Source: Lycium barbarum
Lineage: Eukaryota > Streptophyta > Magnoliopsida > Solanales > Solanaceae
DNA length: 64,000 bases
Assembly: GCF_019175385.1 (NCBI RefSeq)
Contig: NC_083346.1
Location: 88,178,543-88,242,542, forward strand
Direction: 5' to 3'
The stretch's first letter is position 1, and every line of letters begins with the position of its first letter. Below the pieces are notes generated by a model. That model searched no databases. It was not told the DNA's origin and was given only the letters and a program-made list of their open reading frames with translations. Made by a program: the position numbers and the translations under genes. Shown here piece after piece: positions 19,888 to 29,690 of the stretch.

Positions 19888-20531
19888 GGTGTCCCCATTT
19901 TTGCACATAAAAAGTTACCCCCTCCTCATAAATATTGTAAGGAACTGCACCGACCTGACGTTCCTGTGGAGGGATATGCGGGAAGCCCTAGCCGAACCTG
20001 GTCTGGGGATGTCTTTAGCTAGGTTTAGCTTAAAGGATATTTAGGAGAAATATATATCCTTATTTTGTAAAATGAACTATGATAGGGCCTGATTTCCTTT
20101 GGTGAGATAGGTAGGCAGTCTACGTAAGACTCGGCCCCTAGATAATATAAATTATAATCCTCCCCCCCCCCCCCCCCCCCACAAATTTGTTTTACATCTA
20201 TAACAAGGAAGGGTTTGCTAGAAGTAAGTTAGCCACAAAGCCCATTGGACCAAGATCCACCCAAACATCAAAAGCCCATAAGCGCCCGAACCTTTAGAAC
20301 AAAGGATGGAAAGTGTTCAAGCTTAATATATGACTTTATGTGGTATGTGCACTTTAAATATCAATATGTGATATCTTGCTTTTATACTTTATGTCAAGTA
20401 ACTAACTTTGCCTACCGTTGAGTTATTCTTGTCTTATAGAACGAGGCCGATTAGTGTAGTACTGAAAGCTGGCATACTTCACAAGATCCAAAGTCGCGTT
20501 AGCATCCCTCACAGACAAAGGCAAAAAGAAG
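19888..20531 (+). mobile_element. Possible LTR or leader of a second Tat/Ogre-like copy
   Basis: TGTCCCCATTTTTGCAC at 19888 could be an LTR start. GATAGGTAGGCAGTCTACGTAAGAC near 20106 resembles the leader of plant Tat-lineage elements. A run of 19 C lies at 20162-20180. I cannot locate the LTR end or PBS, so the boundaries are guesses. No ORF is present. Confidence 0.3.
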
Positions 20532-20954
20532 ATGACTGTTACCCCCGATAACGGAACTGAGCTCGCTCTCCGTGACGGAGATGCCTAAGACCCACAAAAG
20601 GTAGCATCTCAAGAAGACGTGATTCCAACATTACAAACCGCCGTCATGACTCTTTAAGAAAAGGTAGCAAGGAATGAGGCAATAAATACGAGCAAGGAAG
20701 GCTTGACAGAGGAAATAAGACCTCCCCCCCCCCCCCCCCATTCCCTTTCCTGAGCACACCAATGCCCGATCATTTCCCTATATACCTACCAGGAACCATC
20801 CCACCTCTACTGAGTTCCACCAACCCAAATCACGCTTCTTCTTAATCCCAGGGACCACTCACTCGATCTCTTCTTACCAGGTTCCTCATCCTGTTCTCAT
20901 TAATCCGGCGAGCCAAGTACATGCTCCAGCTCCACCAACAGGGCAGACCACCAC
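20532..20954 (+). pseudogene. gag: Tat/Ogre-like gag, N-terminal part before the CACTA insertion
   Basis: A frame from the ATG at 20532 reads MTVTPDNGTELALRDGD, then, through stops, LQTAVMTLQEKVARNEA, assuming CAA in place of one TAA. A proline-rich segment follows. It includes a run of 16 C (20724-20739). The frame is cut at 20954 by the CACTA element and continues at 58202 after one copy of the CAC duplication is removed. It is the N-terminal, poorly conserved part of a retroelement gag. Confidence 0.5.
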
Positions 20955-21290
20955 CACTACTCAAAAACTCTCAAAAATCGATGGAAAAACTGACGGACCA
21001 CGTCGGTTTTTTGCGACGGACTGCGTCGCTTACGTGGTCCGTCGGTTTTTATCCAATAATTTTAAAAAAATTAAAAAACCGATGGACTGAGTCAGTTTTT
21101 TTAATTTCTGATTTTTTTATCTTAAATAAAAACAATATAAATTTTATGAAAACCGACGAACTAGGTTAGTTTTATATTTAATTTTTTTTTATTTTAAATA
21201 AAAAAATCGACACAGTGCGTCGATTTTCTTGAAAATTTTAAGAATTATTTCCAGAAAACCGACGGATTGAGTCTGGTTTCCGGAAAATTT
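20955..21290. repeat. Left TIR and subterminal repeats of the CACTA
   Basis: Repeated inverted motifs of the ACCGACGGACY / GRTCCGTCGGT type occur here, including a dyad at about 20991-21049 around GACGGACTGCGTCGC. Such subterminal arrays are the usual binding sites of the second CACTA protein. Confidence 0.8.
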
Positions 21291-21560
21291 CCCGCATGCA
21301 ATTGCTACATTTTTGGCAGCCACACCTGCACAAAAACCAATACCAAAAGCTGCTCAAAACTAGCATTAAAATGCTCCAAATCAATTCTAAAAGAGCTACT
21401 ACACATAAAATCACCCTAAGTAATAATAAAACACATCAAACACTGTCTAAACACATCAAATACGATCTAAATAGACCTTCAAAGTTCAAAAATATTTAAA
21501 TGTCCAACCAAAAGTACCATTAACTAGTTTTAACATAAGTCCATTATTAAATCAAAACTA

Positions 21561-23855
21561 CTACAACTGATCATCCGGTGTACGGGCTACGTAATCACTG
21601 TCATCCTTATCTGCATCATCATCGTTTGGGTAGGAGGGGGAAGAAGGGGGCACACCAAATTGTCTACATGCAATGTGGCTTTTAACTTGTGCCATGAGCG
21701 ATTCAAGGTTCGCTTTCATGGAGTTACTTTCCTCAACTCTTTTTACCTTAGTCTTAGCTAATTTCCTATTAAGTTCAGCGATTTGTTGCGCCATAGCTAC
21801 GACCTGAACACCATCAACTCCCTCGGCTTGTTAAGAAGACCCTTCACCTCGCAATCCTGACCGAAGGAGACTTAAGTTGTTCCTCTGGCTTAGACCGTAT
21901 ACTCTACGCTTTTGTAGTCCCCCAACTGCTCTACACCAAAAATCTATCTCTAATTCCGGTGGAGGACGGCTCGGCTGCTCAGGCTGAGTTTGGTTGTACT
22001 GGTTCATATCATCCATAAATTGCGTCTGTATTTTAATAAATGAAACTTAGTAGATAACGAATATATCATAATTAAAATTATATATAATTACTTAAATAAT
22101 AAAATTATCACTAACTATAGGAATCACAAGCCTTGTCTTCAACCCATATGGTCGGATCCGACTCCTGCTTCTTCTTTTTTGTGTGGGTCTTTAGGAATAA
22201 CTGATCCTGAGTCAGCATCTATCCCATAGCCTTTTTCTGCAAAAAAAAAAAGTTAAAGATAAAATTAATAACTCAATAATGATATATTGATCGTAGGTAA
22301 CTTTAGAAGTATAAAACTACTTACCACTGTCCTAGCCACGTGCCCCTGCAGTGTGCAAAGAGCCACCTTTCCGGGATGTACGGGCAGCCTTTGCCTGCTC
22401 AGACTTGGCGATAAACTCAGGAGTTTGCCAATATGCCTTAAGTTTCTCCCACTGTTCGGCGTTTAGCCATTGGGGCCTCCTCATATACCTTCTAGCCCTC
22501 AAAAACCAATCAAACAACCTTGCACTCCCCTTCTTCTCAAAGTTCGCAGCAACCCTATCATTGTTCATTGGATCCCATGTACAATACATCTGCAAATCAA
22601 ATGGCTAATGTTAGATGATTTATATAAAAGTAAATTCATGTTAGGAAATGTATAATAAGATGCATACGTTAAACTCTCTGAACATAGTCTGTCGAGTATC
22701 ATATGGGATTTCACCACATGAAGTATAAAACTGATCATCATAAAACCTCCGAACAACATCGAGCAAGGCCTTTATAGTTTCGTGATCTGGATAGTACCTG
22801 CAGTTAAAAAATTTAATGCATATAAGATTAAGATGAAAAAAACTTTAGGAAAACTTAATAAAATACAATCTTACCCAGCTCCCTCAGGCACGATAAGCAG
22901 TCTTTGCCTGCTCAGACTTGGCGATAAACTCAGGAGTTTGCCAATATGCCTTAAGTTTCTCCCACTGTTCGGCGTTTAGCCATTGGGGCTTCCTCATATA
23001 CCTTCTAGCCCTCAAAAACCAATCAAACAACCTTGCACTCCCCTTCTTCTCAAAGTTCGCAGCAACCCTATCATTATTCATTGGATCCCATGTACAATAC
23101 ATCTGCAAATCAAATGGCTAATGTTAGATGATTTATATAAAAGTAAATTCATGTTAGGAAATGTATAATAAGATCCATACGTTAAACTCTCTGAACATAG
23201 TCTGTCGAGTATCATATGGGATTTCACCACATGAAGTATAAAACTGATCATCATAAAACTTCCGAACAACATCGAGCAAGGCCTTTATAGTTTCGTGATC
23301 TGGATAGTACCTGCAGTTAAAAAATTTAACGCATATAAGATTAAGATGAAAAAAACTTTAGGAAAACTTAATAAAATACAATCTTACCCAGCTCCCTCAG
23401 GCACGATGAAAATTCGACCGATCGAATCTCTATCTCCCGAATGTAAACCATGATATACCAGTGCCTGTACAGGAACCGATGCGGGTGCAGGTGCAGGAGG
23501 ACGAAGATGGGTCTGAGACTGACTGGGAGGTGTACCACTTGGAGAAGGAGAATGAGACAAAGTGGCTGATGCGCTAGGAGATCTGCCTCGTAGTGGCCAA
23601 TACATAGGTGTAGGTATAAAAATAGGATAGGTAAATGATTCCTGGTGAGGTGGTGTTGGCTGAAAGACCCACTGACCAGACTGGACCTGCGTAGAAGAGC
23701 CAGGCAAAAAATAAGAAGGCGGAGTAGACTGCATATGTAGAGCAGAGGGAATGGACTGGCTACTAGTTGTAGGATCAATATGTCTTTTATCTTTTCTCTT
23801 ACTACTACCGTAAACTCTACCTCTACCTCTACCTTGATTACTACCATCTGATGAC
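21561..23855 (-). pseudogene. CACTA second gene, Transposase_24-like (TNPA-type role)
   Basis: The gene reads from the minus strand with several exons. A splice-acceptor-like TGCAG precedes ATGTCATCAGATGG, so the first Met is split by insertion C (ATGAC duplication at 23851-23855). Exon 1 (to about 23399) is Gly/Arg- then Ser/Pro-rich. Next comes RRFYDDQFYTSCGEIPYDTR (about 22680-22799), then MQMYCTWDPMNNDRV through PQWLNAEQWEKLKAYW to RKGGSLHTAG (about 22332-22595). That order of W-rich and GGS-HT motifs is typical of plant Transposase_24 proteins. The last exon (21561-21794) has a coiled-coil-like AELNRKLAKTKVKRVEE segment and an acidic tail. The middle exons are duplicated in tandem (offset 513 bp), and a TAG splits the exon near 21831. 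The family is thought to bind subterminal repeats; that role is inferred here. Confidence 0.7.
22389..23404. repeat. 513-bp tandem duplication within the CACTA second gene
   Basis: From TTTGCCTGCTCAGACTTGG at about 22390 and about 22903 to GCTCCCTCAGGCACGAT at about 22880 and about 23393, the two copies are offset by 513 bp. I count only about half a dozen differences. Each copy contains two coding exons and an intron. Confidence 0.93.
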
Positions 23856-24196
23856 AGTTACACCTCGAAAACTTTCATGTCGTTGTACGGTAAATAGACT
23901 AACACAGGGTAAGATGCATATGATTTTCCTACATGTAAGAAGGGGTACTTAAAGATTCTAATTAAGATTCCAAAGACATTCGAGCCAAGAGAAGAAAGTT
24001 CGTTGAGGAAAGAGAACTATAAGTCGTGTTTTGGAAAGGTTTTGCAAAGTACCGAGCTAATGTTAATTTAGTAATGTCTCAAGGAGAAACTATAAGGCTC
24101 CTTATATGGTTAGTGAAATATTAAACAAGTGTTAAGAAGGTTCCATAAGGATTGGAAGTTAAACGAAAGAACGGGAGCAATTTTGGAATTTGTGAG

Positions 24197-24345
24197 TTAT
24201 ACGGCCACTTATACAGCTCGTATAACTTATACTGTCCGTATAAGGGACCGTATAACCTGTCTAGTTAGGGGTTTTTCATTGGAGGTATTGTACGATCACA
24301 TATACGGACCATATAAGTTATACAGACCGTATAAGGGTCCGCATA
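24197..24345. promoter_or_regulatory. TATACNGTCCGTATA dyad cluster and TATA region, LTR C
   Basis: Inverted motifs such as TTATACTGTCCGTATAAGGG and TATACGGACCATATAAG lie 27-175 bp before TATAAAAAG (24372-24380). This looks like a U3 promoter architecture; the role is inferred. Confidence 0.6.
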
Positions 24346-25689
24346 ATCCTCACCGGGTAACTTTTAATTTTTATAAAAAGAGACCTCCAAGTCCTCATTT
24401 TTGATTTCATCCATTCTCCACACCTCTCAAGAGCTCTAGAACATTCCATACACCATACAAACATAAATTCAAGGGGAATCAAAAGATCAAACACCAATAA
24501 TCAAGGAAATCAAGTGTTTGGGTGTTCATTAGGGTTGCTAGGGACCAAGCATCTCTTTGGAATTGAAGTTGGGTTTCTCTCCAAGTAATTTATTGCCATC
24601 TAAAGCTCATTCCTACACCATTAAAGGAGAGTTTATATTCATTCCATTTTATTAAGAGTATTGAATGGTTGAATAACTTGGATTGAGGAAGAAAGTAGAG
24701 CATCGAGTTCAAATATGGAAATAGTGATATTCTTGAATAGTGACTTGACTTGACTGATAGTTCTTGACATGTTATGGGTATAATCTTGTTATGAATGATA
24801 TTAAGAATGTTGAAGAAGAGTTATATGTAAATGAATACGATGTTGGGTGATAACTATAGTTATGGATGACTTTGAAAGGAAATTTTGAGAATTGAATAAT
24901 GTCTAGCTTAAAAACGTTTATTAATTATGATATTATGGATATTGTTATTGATGTTTGGGAGTTGTTATATTATATGGAGAAAGTTGTAGAAACAAAGGAA
25001 AGGCTGCCCAATTTTCGTTAGCCCTTAGTCGCCTTAGCTTAGCTTCAAGTATGTTTCCGGTTATCTAATCTTAGTACGAATTCTCTTGAATGTAGAATCA
25101 TGAACTTGGAAGGAGGTGTTTAGTCTGAAAAGTTAGAGATCCGTAAAGGTATGTAAGGCTAGTCCCTTTCCTTCAAAGGCATGACTCCTATTATGTGACT
25201 CCTTTCTTAAATTACCATGATCTTCTTACATCCTAAAAGATAAAAGTTAGATATTCTCAAGAGCTTCTTATGAACTAAAGATTAGGCAAGTTTTATGATA
25301 ATGATGATGAGCTTGATATTCTTATCCTTGTGATTTCACTGATGTCAATTCTTGTTATTACCTCACTTCATGATATTAGTTCCTTCAAGGTGGGAGATAG
25401 CGATAAGGATCATGCCATAATGTAATTGAAGGTTACCGACCTTACGTCAATCCAATATAGTGGTAGCTTTTCTTGAGCTCTCATGCATGCACTATGTTAT
25501 TTATAATACGATTACACCGCGCCTATATGGCCGGGCAGTCACCACTACGACAGGCGTAGTGGGCAACTATTATGATGATTACACCATGTCTATGTGGCAT
25601 GGGCAGACACCATTAGTGGGCGGCTTGAGATGTTTACCCCGGACGCGGGCTAATGATGATCACATCATACCTATATGGTCGGTCTTCTT

Positions 25690-25720
<31 letters not shown>

Positions 25721-25855
25721 ATACAGGATGAGATGTTATTTATTATGAAAGTTAGCATGCGTGATTCGGCCTTAAAAGGCAATCAGTTACAGGTTATCTC
25801 TTCCTCTCATGTTTTCCTACTTCTTTATTGTGTTGATATACATGTCTTGAATACT

Positions 25856-25916
25856 CAGTACAATGTTCGTATTGACGTCCTTTTCTTTATGGACGCTGTG
25901 TTCATGCCCACAGGTA
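25856..25916 (+). other. Conserved LTR double hairpin (copy 5)
   Basis: CAGTAC faces GTATTG (one G-U). GTCC pairs with GGAC. It ends CCCACAGGTA. Confidence 0.75.
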
Positions 25917-26312
25917 GACAGTGAGACGGTACAGACGCTTAAGAGCTTATTCAGCAGATCACAGGAGCACCCCACTATTCCGGAGGTGCAGCCCATTGGT
26001 ACAGATATGGGGCATGGTGGGGCCCTGTCCAGTCACTAGGATTCCAGTATTCCAGTTAGAGGCTCGTAGTTGCATACGTGTGGATTGTAGATACTATGTG
26101 ACCCCCCTCATTGTAGACTTTGTACATCATTTTTGTAACCTTATGGGCCTATGCTTATATATGTTTTAGGGGATGTTTGGAGGTTGTTCCATGATGAGTT
26201 TGTGCTGAGAATGATATATGCCTTGGTTGAGTATGATAGTCGGCATGATAAGTGGTGCTCGGTAGTCAGCTCCGGGTACCCGTCATGTCCCTTAATTGGG
26301 TTGTGACAAAAG

Positions 26313-26324
26313 TGACATCAGAGC
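26313..26324 (+). promoter_or_regulatory. Degraded PBS of chromovirus C
   Basis: TGACATCAGAGC differs by two transitions from TGGTATCAGAGC. It lies 4 bases after the LTR end. Confidence 0.85.
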
Positions 26325-26367
26325 AGTTCCGTCTTAGGGTGTGTCTACGAGCCGTATCCAGTAGAGT

Positions 26368-26407
26368 CTTGTTTATGTGTGTGAAGCGCGCCACACATAT
26401 AAACAAG
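26368..26407 (+). other. Leader stem-loop with GCGCGC loop
   Basis: Arms CTTGTTTATGTGTGTG and CACACATATAAACAAG pair along their length (one G-U). The 8-nt loop AAGCGCGC ends in self-complementary GCGCGC (26386-26391). It lies 44 nt from the PBS. Confidence 0.72.
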
Positions 26408-26517
26408 AGGTTGTGGGGCATTTAGGAATAATGACCGTTTTTATTCTTCATAGATCGTGTGATACAGCTATGTTATAAGATTTCCTTTTTCCCTAATTGT
26501 GCATTATGATTTTAGCG

Positions 26518-26830
26518 ATGCCGATAAAGAGGAAAGCAACAGCCACCCAAAAGGGCAAGACTGCGACAGGAAGGCGGGTCTAACAAGAGTGTCCAGTAGA
26601 TATAGAAGAGGGTGAGTCCTACAATGAGGCTCCATCTCATACCTCTCACACCCCATCGGTTTTGGGAAAGCATGAAGGGGCTCCAGCTCCAGCTCCAGTG
26701 CCTCCAGTCCCTCCACCGAGTACTTCGGGTCAGCAGATGACTAAGGCCATTTAGTTATTGACTCAGCAAGTTGCCGCCTAGGCTCAGCGGTAGAGTGCGG
26801 GTCCGGGTGATAGAGCCACCAGTGCCAGAG
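26518..26830 (+). pseudogene. gag: Chromovirus C gag, N-terminal part
   Basis: From the ATG at 26518 the product starts MPIKRKATATQKGKTATGRR, then an acidic IEEGESYNEAP segment, a proline-rich linker and a Q/L-rich LLTQQVAA segment. The order matches the gag start of element D (48156 down). At least four in-frame stops occur here, mostly TAG where CAG is expected. The frame is cut by a reverse solo LTR at 26830 and resumes at 28664. Confidence 0.85.
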
Positions 26831-27237
26831 TATCACGACCCAGCTAGGGGCCGCGACGGGTACCCGGGGCTAACTGCCGTGCACCGCTCGCTCTATTACC
26901 CTCCTTACTCGATTAATGCCTTATCATCACATTTATGCTTAAAACATGGAAAAAGGTCATAACTTATATGGAAACATAAATACTTGTGTATATAGAAAGG
27001 TTTGGTACATCAAAATAATGAGTGCACGTATACATGAAAGACGTGAGACCATGATACCCACACTACGTATCTACGAGCCTCTACTGACATACTATACAAT
27101 GGACAAAACAAGACTCCGTCATGCCTAGAATATATATACATATGTACCAAAAGAGAAATCACAAGCACCTCCGAACAATGGAGTGCTCTCAACAGCTGAC
27201 AGCTCCTAAGTATCTGGATCAAGCTCGCCTCCCTGTC

Positions 27238-27295
27238 TACCTGTGGGCATGAACACAGCGTCCAAATAAGGGACGTCAGTACGAATATTGTACTG
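27238..27295 (-). other. Conserved LTR double hairpin (copy 6)
   Basis: CAGTAC (27277-27282) and GTACTG (27290-27295) form the first stem. GGAC and GTCC form the second. On the minus strand the block ends CCCACAGGTA. Confidence 0.75.
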
Positions 27296-27299
27296 AGTA

Positions 27300-27426
27300 T
27301 GAGAGGCATGAACAGTGAAGAAAGGCATCATCATAAGGCTGAATCATGAACAGTGAAGAGAGTATGAGAGGCATGAACAGTGAAGAGAGTGAAGAGAGTA
27401 TGAGAGGCATGAACAGTGAAGAGAGT
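27300..27426. repeat. Short tandem repeats in solo LTR 4
   Basis: The unit TGAGAGGCATGAACAGTGAA recurs at least three times with spacing changes. Confidence 0.85.
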
Positions 27427-28236
27427 CACCTTGAAAGGACTAGTACATAAGGCGAGTATAGGCAAGAACTAACATCATCATATCGTATAACTTATCTCAT
27501 ATAGACATTTAACTTTTGGAATGTAGGATCTCATGGAAAGATGGTAATTCGGACTATAAGATTCATGCCATTGGAAAGAAAGGACTAGCCTCACATACCT
27601 TGTCGTTTAGCTAAGTTGTTGTCCACTTATTCTCCTTCGATACCACGTCGTCACCTTCATGAGAGAATTCGTATTACATTAGTTAATTGACTATTAGAAC
27701 GCATCGTTATCCCTAGAGAAAATTAGGTGGCATTTACTTTGAGTTTAACACTTATATCATGACCTATACACCATTTGTAACGTATTCATAATTATAACGC
27801 GTCAACTTCTATGATTCCATCCAACTACCATTCCTTAGTGACACCATTTAATCAATCATGACCCATTTCTATGTTTTTCTATATTTCAAGCATGTGAACC
27901 TTTCAATACCTCAAACAACATGAATTTATCATGGAACTTACCTTGGATGATGGTTGAACAAGTCTTAAGTTGAATTGCTTCACTTAGACAAAACCCTAGT
28001 TCCACCTTCTATGAAATTTCTTGACTTAGATAATCCTTTGATGTGTTCTTACACTTGCTTTCATGAATTTAGTGTTGTTAGTCTTAGTCTTCCCTTGATT
28101 CTCTTGAACTTTGTGGATGAAGTGTTTGGAGAGTTCTAGAAGTCTCTTGAGTTGTATGGATGAATAATGAAATGTAATGAAGCCTAAGTCCCTTTCTATC
28201 ATCACAAAACTGATCTTTAATGAAAAATTGTCGGGA

Positions 28237-28510
28237 TGAACAGTGGTCGTAAACCACAGTTTACGGACCGTATCGTGGTTTACAGTCCGTCCTCCACGAT
28301 CGTTTTTAAGCATTTCAAAAACAGAAAGTTTGGCTGAAGGACATGGCAGTTTACGACCGAGGTTTACGGTCCGTAAACCAGTTTACAGGCCATCCTCCAA
28401 GTCATTTTTAGCCATTTCAACACTTTGACAGAACTTGAAATTTTTGGACAGATGGAGGACGATTGCACTATACGGTCCGTAAATCACATTACGGGCCGTA
28501 TAGTGCCCTT
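28237..28510. promoter_or_regulatory. TACGGACCGTA dyad cluster in solo LTR 4
   Basis: Repeated TTTACGGACCGTA, TTTACGGTCCGTAAA and TATACGGTCCGTAAA sites occupy the U3 side of this minus-strand LTR. Confidence 0.6.
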
Positions 28511-28663
28511 TACGACCACTGTGTTGAAAATTTTTCGCCACCTCCTTATTTCCATAAATTCATAATTAGCCATTCCCGACTTAATAAAACATCATACACT
28601 CAAGCCTTTCATTGTTCTACTCATCACACAAGTACGGAAAAATTTCCGGGGTGTAACACAGAG

Positions 28664-29690
28664 CCTGTGATTTTATGAGTCTGAACCCGCCAGAATATTT
28701 CGGGTCAAAGCCGGATAAAGACCGGCAGGGTTTTATAGATGAGGTGTTGAGGACGCTGAGGATTGTACATGCTTCAGATACAGAGTCAGTAGAGTTGGCG
28801 TCCTATAGGTTGCGGGATGTCATCGTGCTATGGTACAACAATTGGATAGCTTTAAGGAAGGAAAATACACCTTCTCCGGTTTGGTAGGAATTCGTAGATG
28901 CTTTTATCCATCACTATTTGCCACCCGAGGTTCGAAGAGCCCGAGCTGACAGGTTTTTGAATTTAAAGCAAGGGAATATGAGTGCTTGGGAGTATAGTCT
29001 TCGCTTCAATTCGTTGGCCCGGTATGCTCCGACTATGGTGGCCGACATGGGAGACTGAGTACATCGATTTGTGAGTGGCTTAGGGCCACATTTGGTCAAA
29101 GATTGCTTGACAGCTTCACATCAGGAGGGAATGGTCATCTCCCGTATTTAGAAGAGCAGCAACAGTCGCACAGGGGTGAGCGCGATGTTAATAGATGGTA
29201 GAGAAAGAGGGCCAGATCCGTCGGTGCTAGTAGTGAGTATAGAGAGGGTCAGCAGCAACAGTACTCCAGGTATTCAGGTAAGTCCGCAACCAGTACACCT
29301 CCTCGATTCTCGAGCAGGATATTTGATCGCCCCATATATTTTGGTCCGGGTCAGAGTTTGAGAGTCTCGGGTCCTCAGTTTGGAGGTAATTCTAGTCAGA
29401 GGAGACCATCAGTACCGCGATGCAACCAGTGCGGTAGATTACATTCAGGTTAGTGTCGCCGTGGGTCCAATGCATGTTATGCCTGTGGTCAGACTGGGCA
29501 CATAATGCGTGATTGTCCCTCGATGGGTGGTAGAGTTAGGGCCCAACCTACAAGATCAGCACCCTGCTCTTCTTCGTCCGTGTGCCCTCTAGGGCAGACT
29601 TCCCAGGCTTCCGCAGGCTGTGGTAGAGGCAGAGGGGTAGCATCCAGTTCAGGTGGCTATCAGCCTCGTATATATACTTTAGCCGGATAG
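28664..29690 (+). pseudogene. gag: Chromovirus C gag, capsid and zinc knuckle part
   Basis: The capsid-like part reads MSLNPPEYFGSKPDKDRQG, then LRIVHASDTESVELASYRL and, after a stop at 28885-28887, FLNLKQGNMSAWEYSL. Two CCHC-type knuckles follow: CNQCGRLHSG with a stop in place of one residue, and the intact CYACGQTGHIMRDC (about 29475-29516). A frame shift lies near 29155, and stops occur near 28885, 29056 and 29148. The tail is G/R-rich (GRGRGVASS) and ends YTLAG before the protease. Confidence 0.88.

Larger units (their letters stand above)
23856..26308 (+). repeat. 5' LTR of chromovirus C
   Basis: This 2453-bp repeat matches the interrupted 3' LTR. In order it has dyads (24197-24345), a TATA-like TATAAAAAG at 24372-24380, a donor-like AAAGGTATGTAAGG (GT at 25149), a CACCGCGCCTATATGGCCGGG unit pair (about 25510-25630), a TA repeat (about 25694-25718) and the double hairpin (25856-25916). 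Confidence 0.92.
26831..28658 (-). mobile_element. Solo LTR 4, reverse orientation (1.8 kb)
   Basis: Read on the minus strand it starts TGTTACACCCCGG and ends GGGTCGTGATA (last C mutated to T). CAGAG occurs at 26826-26830 and 28659-28663. Removing it rejoins the gag codons for ARACDF as in element D. It is shorter than its relatives (about 2.6 kb). It contains TACGGACCGTA dyads (28237-28510), donor-like motifs on the minus strand (near 27600 and 27945) and the double hairpin. Confidence 0.92.

Noticed and set aside
20162..20180. Poly-C run as a regulatory signal
   Set aside because: Homopolymer runs (also 20724-20739) have no conserved context here and may be sequencing-sensitive.
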